Of a DNA stretch of 64,000 nt, positions 42,501 to 50,072 are shown in pieces. The notes under the pieces were generated by a model. It did not search any database. It was given only the letters and a program-made list of their open reading frames with translations, and had not been told where the DNA came from. Position 1 is the first letter of the stretch. The number at the start of each line of letters is the position of its first letter. The stretch is from Sphingobium quisquiliarum P25 (GTDB lineage: Bacteria; Pseudomonadota; Alphaproteobacteria; Sphingomonadales; Sphingomonadaceae). The position numbers were made by a program, and so were the translations under genes. The stretch is from assembly GCF_000445065.1 (NCBI RefSeq), contig NZ_ATHO01000007.1:48096-112095 (forward strand), read 5' to 3'.

Positions 42501-42612
42501 CGTGCCGGTGATCTACGAGATTGTGGACGGATTTGAACGCTGGCTGTCACCCAAGGCGGCGCGGCTTGTCACGCCCCGGCAACCCGGTGACGAGGACCCG
42601 GTCGTCACCTGA
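39520..42612 (+). CDS. RND efflux pump, HAE1 family (AcrB/MexB-like)
   Basis: This 1,030-residue inner-membrane proton-driven pump ejects hydrophobic compounds. The N-terminus (SIRNPIPVVSLFILLTIAG) is helix 1. The helix-4 motif GILVDDAIVEVENIEKRIEA contains the paired aspartates that carry protons. GRPVTAVQI/PNVTVPVVQVTVTQSGAAPS and GLLMLLGLCAKNSILLVEFA are further RND signatures. Length and the absence of heavy-metal motifs place it in the HAE1 (drug) group. It is the last gene of the three-gene operon and is probably controlled by TetR B. Confidence 0.93.
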   Translation: MSFQISAWSIRNPIPVVSLFILLTIAGIVAYVGLPIKQFPNVTVPVVQVTVTQSGAAPSEMENQITRPIENSLSTVSGVKHISSTVVLGASTTMVEFELHSDMQKATDDIRTAVERTRVQLPPGIDPPLVQRLDIDNAPILTYAVSAKGMSGPELSRFIDKVASRAFQAQDGVAQVSRIGGATREINVILDAERMAALGVTPPQVNNALAAFNTDEAGGRAGIGEVEQTIRVLGSNNDVARLRNVTIPVAGRYVRLSDIAEVGDGATEERSFARLDGRPVTAVQISKTSDVSDISVEDKVVATIAQLEAEHPGVTFTRLVSTVDSTRRTFSSTQHVLVEGIFLAVLIVYVFLRNWRATIIAAVAMPLSLIPTFVFMSAMGFSLNSITLLALTLVIGILVDDAIVEVENIEKRIEAGESPYRAALIGADAIGLAVIATTFTIVAVFAPVSLIPGQAGQFFREFGLTVAAAVLFSLVVARLLTPLMAAYFLTPLHDRGHQPDKEHSAVYRRYTRILDWALAHRWTTMAIGTGILVVSLLMAVSTPIGFQPVGNPGYLYIAVQGAPGATRADMEQSVTQATRLLLKEPAVERVFAQVGSTAGFGGTDDMRSGTITVLLKHDRDITTDEFREIIRPKLRDVPDVRLSNQGAFGSAAVNIILAGEDGQALERTQTALLRQMRDVPSISDPRPAPPPAGPELIVTPRPAEAARLNVDSRTLAQVLRIATIGDIDANVAKLSDGDERVPIRVRLPEGARQDLSVIAGLRVPTLDGNTTPLSAVADITFRAGPGKIIRYDRERRVSVEADLVSGRTLGQALEEVAALPAMKTLPAGVKQAREGDSEAIQELFGGFMIAIAAGIGLTFSVLVLLFKGFFKPVVILAALPLSLLGAFATLLIFGKTLDLPAMIGLLMLLGLCAKNSILLVEFAIEDERRGVPMGEALRNSCRERARPIVMTTVAMAAGMMPTALGIGEGAEFRQPMALAVIGGLISSTALSLIFVPVIYEIVDGFERWLSPKAARLVTPRQPGDEDPVVT

Positions 42613-42788
42613 ATTTTTCCCGCATAGCGGGAGGGATGGGCCGATGCGGGAGTCGTCGCGCCAGCTTGTCAAAAGCAGATTCGGCAGCGTGCTGATGATG
42701 GCGCCTGCGGGCATGCCGTTGACGCCTATGAAAAGCGCCTATTGAACCGCCCCTCTCCGCCTGAACGTCAAATACTGCCGACAAGCGT

Positions 42789-42817
42789 TTGACCTTTGGG
42801 CAGAATCCGGCTAAGTA
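42789..42817 (+). promoter_or_regulatory. Sigma-70-like promoter of the riboswitch RNA
   Basis: TTGACC (42789-42794) and TAAGTA (42812-42817) are separated by exactly 17 bp, and transcription would begin about 42824. The riboswitch begins some 38 bases later. The boxes match the housekeeping consensus well for this GC-rich genome. Confidence 0.5.
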
Positions 42818-42861
42818 GTCTCCAGGAAAGAGCAGCGAGCCCAAGCAAGCTGCCCTGACCG

Positions 42862-42932
42862 AAAAGGCAAACTGCCGGTGACGGCAGGACGCAAAACCTC
42901 CGGTCTCTGGCGAGATAGCGGGGTTGCCGAAA
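42862..42932 (+). ncRNA. Cyclic-di-GMP class I riboswitch (GEMM-I)
   Basis: The sequence matches the c-di-GMP-I aptamer consensus and Vibrio Vc2. GGCAAAC opens stem P1. CTGCCG-GTGA-CGGCAG is the P2 hairpin with a GNRA tetraloop. GGACGCAAAACCTCCGG holds the conserved ligand pocket, and AGATAGCGGGGTTGCC closes P3 and P1 (GGCAA pairs with TTGCC). The pocket G of GGACGCAAA and the tetraloop are intact, so it should bind c-di-GMP. A promoter lies upstream. Downstream come a 27-codon ORF whose ribosome site follows the P1 stem closely, and a strong hairpin at 43168. No long gene follows on this strand for 650 bp, which is unusual. Confidence 0.85.
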
Positions 42933-42946
42933 CAGGGGATCGAGCG

Positions 42947-43030
42947 ATGGCGCGGCATATGGTCTTTTCTCATGGCGCAAATGTTCGACGAACAGGCGCT
43001 TCGGGCCGTGATTGGGCCATCCAGCCGTAA
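42947..43030 (+). CDS. Possible 27-residue ORF behind the riboswitch
   Basis: An ATG at 42947 preceded 7 bases earlier by AGGGGA opens a frame of 27 codons (MARHMVFSHGANVRRTGASG...). Its ribosome site begins two bases after the aptamer, so ligand binding could open or hide it. The peptide is basic and resembles nothing I know. It may be a leader peptide, the start of a decayed gene or chance. An overlapping frame (42972-43139, 55 codons) is less well placed. Confidence 0.3.
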   Translation: MARHMVFSHGANVRRTGASGRDWAIQP

Positions 43031-43167
43031 CATGATGAAGTGCCCGTCGGGCAGGTGGGAAGGGCCGTGGACCTCCCTCTCGCACCTGCTCCAGACGGTG
43101 GCATCGCTCGCATCAGCGCGAGGTGGTTCGCGCACATAAACCTCCCTCGGGTCGCACTATGGGAGAG

Positions 43168-43217
43168 AAGCACAGCGTCCCGGTTCCCGCCCCCCCCCGC
43201 TCCGGGACGCTGTGCTT
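43168..43217 (+). terminator. Strong hairpin ending the riboswitch transcript
   Basis: AAGCACAGCGTCCCGG and CCGGGACGCTGTGCTT are perfect 16-bp arms around an 18-base C-rich loop. Only a short T stretch (CTTTG) follows on the plus strand and none stands out on the other. It is the most stable-looking hairpin in the region and would end a roughly 390-base RNA that includes the riboswitch. Between it and 43583 I see nothing recognisable. Confidence 0.65.
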
Positions 43218-43582
43218 TGCATAAGCATTGGTTATGAATAGGCGGAAGATGGCCTTCCGATAGCTTAGTGCGAAGGGGTGTGAAGCCCGCGAAAATATCT
43301 CAATCAGGCTTACTTCTTCTCACACTCCCTTGATTTTGAAGATCGGCGCTTGAACCGGCTTTCATGAGCCGCTTGTCTCGTCCGAGTGCCTTCGTGGGAT
43401 GTCGTGCTTCAATCCAGCCAAGGGACTTCGACATCTAAGCAGGCAAAGTCATCCGTCCGAGCAGCCCCGCCGATCCTACATATGCCTCGACAATCGGCGA
43501 GCCGCGCTTGACAGCAGAGGACCCAAACATTCAATTCCAGCGGACCAAAGCCGCAGTGACGGCGCTTGTGGAGAGGAAGACC

Positions 43583-44368
43583 ATGCGCCAGCTCTGCCTG
43601 GATCATCTTACATTATCGGATTTGACGGCGCTGGAACTGATCGATGTCGCCAGCGAGACGGGCTGCTCCAGCGTCAGTCTGTTCGTCAAGCCGCTGCCGC
43701 TTGGTCCTTATCGTGACCTGATCCATGACGGGGCGGCACGCCGGGATGTGGTGCAGGCGCTGCGGCGGAGCGGGCTGCGCACCGGGATCGTCGAACCCTT
43801 CATGCTACAGGAGGACACGGATTGGGCGGAGCTGGAGCGCACCGTCGATTTGACGGCGGAGTTGGGCGGGCGCGTCAATGCGCTGGGCTTCGATCCTGAT
43901 TCCGCGCGCTTGCGGGATGCCATGTGCCGATTGGCCGGACTTGCCAAGTCCGCAGGCGTGGAAATGGCAATAGAGGCTTTTCCCTTGTCGGCGGTTGTCA
44001 CGCAGGGCGATGCGCTGGAACTGGCGATGTCTGCCGGTGCGCATGTGGGCCTGTGCGTCGACACGCTGCATGTCGTCCGATCCGGGTGGAGCTGGGACGA
44101 CATAGCCTCGCTGCCGCCGGAGCGCATATTTCATGTTCAGTTGAATGACGGCCCGCGCGAACCGCCCGCCGATCGTTATCGCGAAGCCACGATTGCGCGC
44201 TTGCCTCCGGGTGAGGGGGAATTTGGGCTGGAAGCTTTCGTCCCTCTGATCCCATCCTCCGCCACCGTCGCCATCGAAGCGCCCTTCATCGCCGCCGAGG
44301 ATGCGACGCCGGTCGAGCGCGCCCGCATTGCCGTGCAGGCCACTCGCCGCCTGCTGGGAGAGCTTTAG
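43583..44368 (+). CDS. Sugar phosphate isomerase/epimerase-like TIM-barrel protein
   Basis: This 261-residue protein belongs to the xylose isomerase-like/AP-endonuclease-2 TIM-barrel family, whose members isomerise sugars or inositols or act on aromatic ring-cleavage products with a divalent metal. Metal-binding positions look intact: VEMAIEAFPLS (Glu), GLCVDTLHVVRSG (Asp, His), IFHVQLNDGPRE (Gln/Asp) and VAIEAPF (Glu). The ATG at 43583 after GGAGAGGAAGACC is preferred to the TTG at 43508. It converges with the EamA gene. Neighbouring transport and oxygenase genes suggest a catabolic role, but the substrate is open. Confidence 0.8.
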   Translation: MRQLCLDHLTLSDLTALELIDVASETGCSSVSLFVKPLPLGPYRDLIHDGAARRDVVQALRRSGLRTGIVEPFMLQEDTDWAELERTVDLTAELGGRVNALGFDPDSARLRDAMCRLAGLAKSAGVEMAIEAFPLSAVVTQGDALELAMSAGAHVGLCVDTLHVVRSGWSWDDIASLPPERIFHVQLNDGPREPPADRYREATIARLPPGEGEFGLEAFVPLIPSSATVAIEAPFIAAEDATPVERARIAVQATRRLLGEL

Positions 44369-45339
44369 ACCACGCGCTGCGGCGTGCCGCTGATCGGCCG
44401 GTTCAGCTTTCTTTCCCGCCAGACGACATAGCAGCCCGCGCTGGCGATCAATGCCGCGCCCGCGATCGCCGGGGCTGCGGGCAGGTCGGAAAACAGAATA
44501 TAGCCCCAGAATATCGCCCAGATCAGTTGCAGATAATCGAACGGGGCGAGGACAGAAACGGGCGCATAGCGGACGGCAGACGTCATCATGATCTGCGCCA
44601 TCCCGCCCATCAGGCCGCCCAGGACAAGCGCCATCCATATGGCCGGTTCATGGACCTTGAACAGGAAGGGCATGGGTAGCGCGGTCGCCGTGATGCAGAC
44701 GATATTGAACCAGAACACCGTAGAGGCAGCGCTTTCCGTCTGGCCGATCTGGCGCAGGGTGATGACGACCACGGCCGTGCCAAGCGCCGCGGTCAGGCCG
44801 ATCGCCACGCCCGCGAGGGGGAGTTCCGTCCCGCCGGGCTGGACGGCGATCAGCACGCCGATGAAGCCGATGGCAACCGCGCTCCACCGGTGCCATCCCA
44901 CCGTCTCGCGCAGCACGAGGGCGGACAGCATGGTGGCGAACAGGGGCGCGGAAAAGCTGATCACCGTCGCTTCCGCCAGCGGCAGCCGCGACAGCGCCAT
45001 GAAGGTCAGGAACATGACGCCAAGGCCCAATATGCTCCGCGCCGCATGCGCTCCAGGGCGGCTGGTCCTGACGACGGAAAAGCCGCCGGACCACAAAATC
45101 CACGCGATGATCGTCGGCAGGGAAAAGAGGTTCCGGTAAAAGAGGATCTCGATCGGAACGACGCCATGTTCGGAGGCATATTTCATCGCCGCCATCATCG
45201 CGCCGAACGCCGTCACCGCACCGACGCGCAGGGCGATGCCCCTTCCGCGATGTTCGACCGGCTGACTGCCGGAGCGGACCGCGCCTGCTTGCCCTGAGGA
45301 AAGGGTAACCGCCTCAGACTTCAACGACTTCCTTTCCAT
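44365..45339 (-). CDS. EamA/DMT-family transporter
   Basis: This 324-residue inner-membrane protein has ten hydrophobic segments in two EamA repeats (GAMMAAMKYASEHGVVPIEI with FYRNLFSLPTIIAWILW, then TVFWFNIVCITATALPMPFL and PFDYLQLIWAIFWGYILFSD). It has the motifs of the RhaT/YdcZ-like drug/metabolite transporters. Members export metabolites or take up small solutes. The start overlaps the end of the MFS gene by 26 bp, and both belong to a four-gene minus-strand unit with the monooxygenase. Confidence 0.87.
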   Translation of the reverse strand: MERKSLKSEAVTLSSGQAGAVRSGSQPVEHRGRGIALRVGAVTAFGAMMAAMKYASEHGVVPIEILFYRNLFSLPTIIAWILWSGGFSVVRTSRPGAHAARSILGLGVMFLTFMALSRLPLAEATVISFSAPLFATMLSALVLRETVGWHRWSAVAIGFIGVLIAVQPGGTELPLAGVAIGLTAALGTAVVVITLRQIGQTESAASTVFWFNIVCITATALPMPFLFKVHEPAIWMALVLGGLMGGMAQIMMTSAVRYAPVSVLAPFDYLQLIWAIFWGYILFSDLPAAPAIAGAALIASAGCYVVWRERKLNRPISGTPQRVV

Positions 45340-46621
45340 AATGATCAGCGGCCCGCCATAGCATCAGCCCGCCGACCAGGATGAGGCTGCTCATGGTCAG
45401 CAGGCTGTAGCGCAGCGATTCCGTCCCGAAACGCTCGGTCAGGAGATCGCTGACCAGCCCGGCGATCGGCGGACCGAGCAGGCTGCCCATCACGTTCATG
45501 ACGACGCCCAGCAGCCCGATCGTCTGCGCGCGCAAATCCGCTGGCACCAGCCGGGCCAGCGCTGCGTAGGACGGACCCATCCACAGCGATGACAGGAAAC
45601 TGGTGGTCACGGACAGCAGAGCCACGGCTGGCACCGGATAGCCGCCGATGGGCAGGGCGGTCCCGCCCGGCAGGCTGAAGACGATCAAGGATAGCGGCCA
45701 GGACAGGAGCAGCCCCAGCGCAGGCACCCGAAGCTGCCAGCTTTTGTGACGCGGCACCAGCGCTTCCACGATGACGCCGCTGGCGATGCTGCCGACCACG
45801 CCGCCGCACGCGGCGCCCACGCCCATCCAGGCGCCAGCTTCCACCATCGACATGCCATGGGACAGAGTGAAATAGGACGGCATCCATGTCGCGGCCCCAT
45901 AGCCGTAGATGTTGAAGATGCCCATCCCCAACGCAAGCAGGACCAGCGATCGTATCCGCATGCAATGCGCCAGCACGCCAGCGGGCTTGCCCTGCGCGGG
46001 CGCGGCCGTGACCACTTTGCGCAGACGCCTGGGGCCAGTCCACCAGATGAGCAGCGCGAGCGGAATGCCCGGCAGGGCAAGGGCGATGAAGGCCATGCGC
46101 CAGCCCGCAGCCTCCGCGATTGCAGCGCCTCCGGTCAGCCCGACGACGATGCCGCAGTAAATGCCCGACGCCAGCACGCCCATCGCCAGATTGCGCCGCT
46201 TGGTGAAGAGGGTGGCGACGAGCGATTGCGAGGCTGGCCCGCCGCCTGCCTCGCCCATGCCTACCACCAGCCGCGCGCACATGAGATGCCATGTCTGGGC
46301 GGCCATGCCGCAAGCCGCCGACGCTACGCTCCACACGAATACGGCGCCCGCCAGCACCGACCGCCGCGACCAGCGGTCGGCCAGCCGGGCAAGCGGCATG
46401 GTGAAGAGGACATAGGGCACAATGAACACGGGACCGGCGATCAGACCCAGCATGGAATTGCTGAGGCCGAACTCCGCCTTGATCGACGGCAGCAGGACCG
46501 ACAGTACGTGACGGTCCGCATTGCTGAGCGTGCTGGCGAGCAACAGCAATATGAGCATGTAGATGGCATAGGACCGGCCGTGGGACGACTGAACCGCCGC
46601 GCCTTCATTGCCTGCGTGCAT
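45314..46621 (-). CDS. MFS transporter
   Basis: This 435-residue major-facilitator permease has twelve hydrophobic segments. The loop 2-3 motif reads PLARLADRWSRRSVLAGAVF, and the N-terminal half carries SNADRHVLSVLLPSIKAEFG with the Asp-Arg typical of the anion:cation symporter/spinster-like MFS of sphingomonad catabolic clusters. The ATG at 46621 is preceded by GGGGAATCC at good spacing. The longer frame begins with TTG. Its place after the monooxygenase gene suggests it imports or exports the substrate or product of that pathway. Confidence 0.88.
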   Translation of the reverse strand: MHAGNEGAAVQSSHGRSYAIYMLILLLLASTLSNADRHVLSVLLPSIKAEFGLSNSMLGLIAGPVFIVPYVLFTMPLARLADRWSRRSVLAGAVFVWSVASAACGMAAQTWHLMCARLVVGMGEAGGGPASQSLVATLFTKRRNLAMGVLASGIYCGIVVGLTGGAAIAEAAGWRMAFIALALPGIPLALLIWWTGPRRLRKVVTAAPAQGKPAGVLAHCMRIRSLVLLALGMGIFNIYGYGAATWMPSYFTLSHGMSMVEAGAWMGVGAACGGVVGSIASGVIVEALVPRHKSWQLRVPALGLLLSWPLSLIVFSLPGGTALPIGGYPVPAVALLSVTTSFLSSLWMGPSYAALARLVPADLRAQTIGLLGVVMNVMGSLLGPPIAGLVSDLLTERFGTESLRYSLLTMSSLILVGGLMLWRAADHYGKEVVEV

Positions 46622-46728
46622 CGGATTCCCCTTCAAGACGTCCGTTTACGAACCCGGTAACGCGGGCAATGGAAAGGACCGCCGCCATCGGGCAGCGGTC
46701 CGTCAGAGGCCGTAAAGCGCGGCCCTTC

Positions 46729-48675
46729 CTATTCGACCCGGAAATCTTCGCGCACCGGCCCGCGCATTTCGTTCCACATATCGACCAGGCGGAAAGGCCA
46801 TGGGCCCACGGGGCGTCCCTTGCTGTTCTGATAATAGCTTTTGGACTTGGGATGGGTCCAGATCATATGTTTCATACGATCGTCGATCCGGCGATTGTGG
46901 CGGACGAACGCCTCCTGCGTCGGCTCGATGGTCCGCGCGCCGCTCGCCAGCATATGGTCCAGGCATTCGATCATATAATGGACCTGCGCCTCGCTGACGA
47001 TGTTGAGGCCGCCCGCATGATTGGGGCCAGCGTTCGGCCCCACCGACATGAAATAGTTGGGATAGCCTGGGATCGTCGTGCCCATATAGGCACGCTCCTC
47101 CTCGTCGGCCCAATCGACCGCCAGATCGTGCCCTTCGCGGCCGGTGATCTTGAGGTCCTTCACCAGCTTGCCATGGCGGAACCCGGTGGCGCAGATGATC
47201 ACGTCCACCTCATATTCCCTGCCATTGGCGGTGCGAATGCCCGTGGGCGTGATCTCGGTGATCGGGCTGTCCTCCAGCGTGACGTGCGGCATGACCAGAG
47301 CGTCATACCAGCCCGCGTCCATGACGATCCGCTTGGAAAAGATGGGGAAATCGGGCGTCAGCTTTTCCATCAAGTCAGGCCGCCCCGCCAGCTTGTGCCG
47401 CATGTGCGACAGCGCATATTGCCGCATCCCTTCGTTCAGGGCCGACACGGCGATGCCGTCTTCGGGATAGCTGGGGTCCTTCACCACATTGGGATACAAT
47501 CCGTCGGCGGCGAACCAGAAGACGCGGAAGCGGAACCATTCCTTATAATGGGGAATGTGGCGCAGCGCCCATTTCACCGCCTCTGGCACTTCCTTGGTGA
47601 CCTCTGGATTGTTGATCATCCAGTGTTTGGTGCGCATGAAGACGGCGAGTTCGCTGACCTCGCTGGCGATCGTCGCCACGATCTGGGCGGAACTGGCGCC
47701 CGTGCCGATCACGGCGACCCGCTTGCCCTTTAGGTCGATAGTCTCGTCATAGCCCGCCGAGTGGGTGATGATGCCCTTGTAGCTGTCGATCCCCTTGATG
47801 TCGGGCAGGCTCCAGCGGTCGGCGGTGCCGAAGGCGTTGAAGACGGCATTGGCGCGGATGACGTCGCGCTTCCCGCTTTTCAAATCTTCGACGGTGACGT
47901 TCCAGACGGCGTCCTTCTCATCATATTCCAGGCTGTGCACCTTCGTCTGGAAACGGATGTTGCGTCGAAGGTCATATTTGTCCGCCACGCTGCGGAAATA
48001 TTCGCGCATGTCCGCGCCATGCGGATGATAATGATTCCATTCGGGGCTGATTTCGAAGGAATAGGAATAAAAATGGCTGGGCGTATCGACGCCCACGCCG
48101 GGATAACGGTTCTTCCACCAGGTTCCGCCCACCTCTTCATTCTTTTCGATGACGACATGGTCATAGCCCGCGCGCTCCAGTTCGATGCTGGCGAGCAGGC
48201 CGGTCAGTCCCGCGCCGATCACCAGCACCTTGAAGCCGGGAGGCGGAGGCGTGCGGCCGGGCTTCTCCTTGCGGGGAGCGGTCCGTTGAAAGCCCGCCTG
48301 CTCCATCACCATGGGGATGAACTCATCCTCCACCGGCTCGCCGACGCCCACGCTCATCATCTTCTTCATCAGGTCGAGCGGCGGATCGCCGGGGCGCGCC
48401 GCGCCCGGCGTGGTGAGCACGTAGAGGAGCTTTTCGCGCAAATCCTCGATGCAATCCTGCGGGATCTGATAATCGGGATTGGTGTAGGGCGGATGGATGT
48501 GGACCTTGAAGGTTTCCAGCATGGATTCATCATGCGTCAGGTGCACATAGACCATCAGCAACGTCTGGAGGTTAGCGGCCTCCAGCGCGGCGCGTAGTTC
48601 CGGGCCGTCCGCGATGGGCAGCGTCCGGCTGTCGTCGCCCAGCCTATGGGGCGACGTTTGCGTTCTCATATCCAT
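46729..48675 (-). CDS. Flavin-containing (HAPMO-like) monooxygenase
   Basis: This 648-residue NAD(P)H-dependent FAD enzyme belongs to the Baeyer-Villiger/N-oxidase superfamily. Like 4-hydroxyacetophenone monooxygenase it has an extra N-terminal domain of about 145 residues. The FAD motif is VLVIGAGLTGLLASIELERA and is followed by EEVGGTWWKNRYPGVGVDTP, with the NADP motif GKRVAVIGTGASSAQIVATI. The fingerprint between them, YKGIITHSAGYDE, keeps the Gly and His but lacks the F and W-P/D of the classical FxGxxxHxxxW(P/D). It may not be a typical Baeyer-Villiger enzyme. It belongs to the unit 49791-44365. Confidence 0.88.
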   Translation of the reverse strand: MDMRTQTSPHRLGDDSRTLPIADGPELRAALEAANLQTLLMVYVHLTHDESMLETFKVHIHPPYTNPDYQIPQDCIEDLREKLLYVLTTPGAARPGDPPLDLMKKMMSVGVGEPVEDEFIPMVMEQAGFQRTAPRKEKPGRTPPPPGFKVLVIGAGLTGLLASIELERAGYDHVVIEKNEEVGGTWWKNRYPGVGVDTPSHFYSYSFEISPEWNHYHPHGADMREYFRSVADKYDLRRNIRFQTKVHSLEYDEKDAVWNVTVEDLKSGKRDVIRANAVFNAFGTADRWSLPDIKGIDSYKGIITHSAGYDETIDLKGKRVAVIGTGASSAQIVATIASEVSELAVFMRTKHWMINNPEVTKEVPEAVKWALRHIPHYKEWFRFRVFWFAADGLYPNVVKDPSYPEDGIAVSALNEGMRQYALSHMRHKLAGRPDLMEKLTPDFPIFSKRIVMDAGWYDALVMPHVTLEDSPITEITPTGIRTANGREYEVDVIICATGFRHGKLVKDLKITGREGHDLAVDWADEEERAYMGTTIPGYPNYFMSVGPNAGPNHAGGLNIVSEAQVHYMIECLDHMLASGARTIEPTQEAFVRHNRRIDDRMKHMIWTHPKSKSYYQNSKGRPVGPWPFRLVDMWNEMRGPVREDFRVE

Positions 48676-48708
48676 ATATCGTCTCTCGCCAGTCTAGCGG
48701 TTTGAATG

Positions 48709-49791
48709 TCAGGCGGCGATCTGTTCCTGATGCGGTCCAGGCGCTTCGACGGGGTAGATCGAAGGGCGGCCGCAATCATAGGTCGATGTCAGCAGCCGGA
48801 TGAACTCGCGATCGGTCATCGGATCGCCCGGCATCGCGAAGGTCAGGCCGCGCGCGCGCAGGTCGGCGACGAAAATGTCGAAGACCTGATCATGAGTGAT
48901 GTCGTCACTATGATTGAAGACGAGATCGCGTTCCGCCTTGTCCTTGTAGACTTGCGCCGTCCAATGAACCATCAGCCGCGTTTCTTCCGCCGAAACCCGC
49001 TCGATGACCTTTCCATCGGTGGTGATCTGCCAGCCGTCCGCCGTTTCCGGGTCGGCTGACCATAGCGACTGGAAGGCCAGCCCTTCCGGCATGCGCTTGT
49101 CCATCGGGCCGCAGGCTTCGCCCCGGTGGAACATCATTTCATTCTGCGTCACCACGCCCCGATTCCAGGCAGGCATGGCCAGCCGCTTCGGCGCGCCCTT
49201 GGGGCCATCGGGCCAATAGGTGAAGCCGCCGCCGATCGTGCCATTGTAGAACCAGCTAATGACCTGCGCCTTCTTCATCATCCAGCGCTGGAACAGGCCC
49301 GACTTGGCCATGGTGTTCAGCAGCCACACGGGCGAGTTGCGCCCATCGACGCCGCGAAAGCTGGTGCCGTCCAGATGCGCCGGGTCCAGATTGCGGGACG
49401 AACCCTGGATGATGAAGTTCATCGATTCAGGCGCGGCGAACTCGGCATCCCAGTAGGAGCGCACATGCGCCAGATGGGCGGGATTATAGAAAATGTCGTC
49501 CAACTCGGCATAGTTTGACATGCCGTGGATGCCGAAATAGCCGCGGAAATTGGGGGTCAGGAACATATCGAAGGATGGTTCGACGCCTTCCGGCATCTGT
49601 CCCGACATCGTCGCGACCACTTCCTCTGCCGACTTGAAATGCTGGGCCAGAACCATCTTCCACGGTCCATGACGGCGAATGACGTCGATCATCCGCTGCA
49701 CCTGATCCTCGCTGTAGACATTGTCCACGATCTGCGGTTCCGCGACGGGGCGGATCACAAAGGAGCTATCGCCGGTCATCAGATTTTCCAT
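48709..49791 (-). CDS. Unassigned protein with an HxD...H pattern, paired with the monooxygenase
   Basis: I do not recognise this 360-residue protein by name. It has LDPAHLDGTSFRG, an H-x-D motif at about residues 139-141, and MMFHRGEACGP, a histidine followed by Arg near residue 222, separated by a stretch with many aromatic and Gly residues. That spacing would suit a 2-oxoglutarate or other cupin-type Fe(II) oxygenase, but the reading is mine. The first ~35 codons of the longest frame (from 49896) look non-coding, so I start at 49791. The Met at 49779 is possible. It lies 33 bp upstream of the monooxygenase gene and is the first gene of that unit. Confidence 0.65.
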   Translation of the reverse strand: MENLMTGDSSFVIRPVAEPQIVDNVYSEDQVQRMIDVIRRHGPWKMVLAQHFKSAEEVVATMSGQMPEGVEPSFDMFLTPNFRGYFGIHGMSNYAELDDIFYNPAHLAHVRSYWDAEFAAPESMNFIIQGSSRNLDPAHLDGTSFRGVDGRNSPVWLLNTMAKSGLFQRWMMKKAQVISWFYNGTIGGGFTYWPDGPKGAPKRLAMPAWNRGVVTQNEMMFHRGEACGPMDKRMPEGLAFQSLWSADPETADGWQITTDGKVIERVSAEETRLMVHWTAQVYKDKAERDLVFNHSDDITHDQVFDIFVADLRARGLTFAMPGDPMTDREFIRLLTSTYDCGRPSIYPVEAPGPHQEQIAA

Positions 49792-50072
49792 CCTCTCTCT
49801 TTTGCCGCCCGGTTGCGGCGCATGGCCGTCCGGGCTCCATTCATCTATGCGAAATATCGGGTCTGCCCTTGTGCAGATCGCATCCGGGTCGAACATTATG
49901 CCGGGCGCAGACGGGGTTCAATCTTTTTTTCGACCGCTAGTCGGAAAATGCCTGAAACTGGTCTGGAGAGCAGCGCAAGAGGCAGGCTGGTTGCCATTCA
50001 GCCGCCTTTTCCCCATGCAAGGCCATCTGCCGCCGGGTGGAAGACAAGTTTGAGGAAGAGGGGAAAAGGCAG

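Noticed and set aside
42605..43135. A 176-codon minus-strand frame across the riboswitch region
   Set aside because: It has no recognisable motif, and its DNA is explained on the other strand by the promoter, riboswitch and hairpin.
49927..49947. Imperfect dyad TTTTCGAC-cgcta-GTCGGAAAA between the HxD gene and the SDR gene
   Set aside because: Only four core base pairs each side are exact plus an AT flank. It is a possible operator but too weak to list as a feature.
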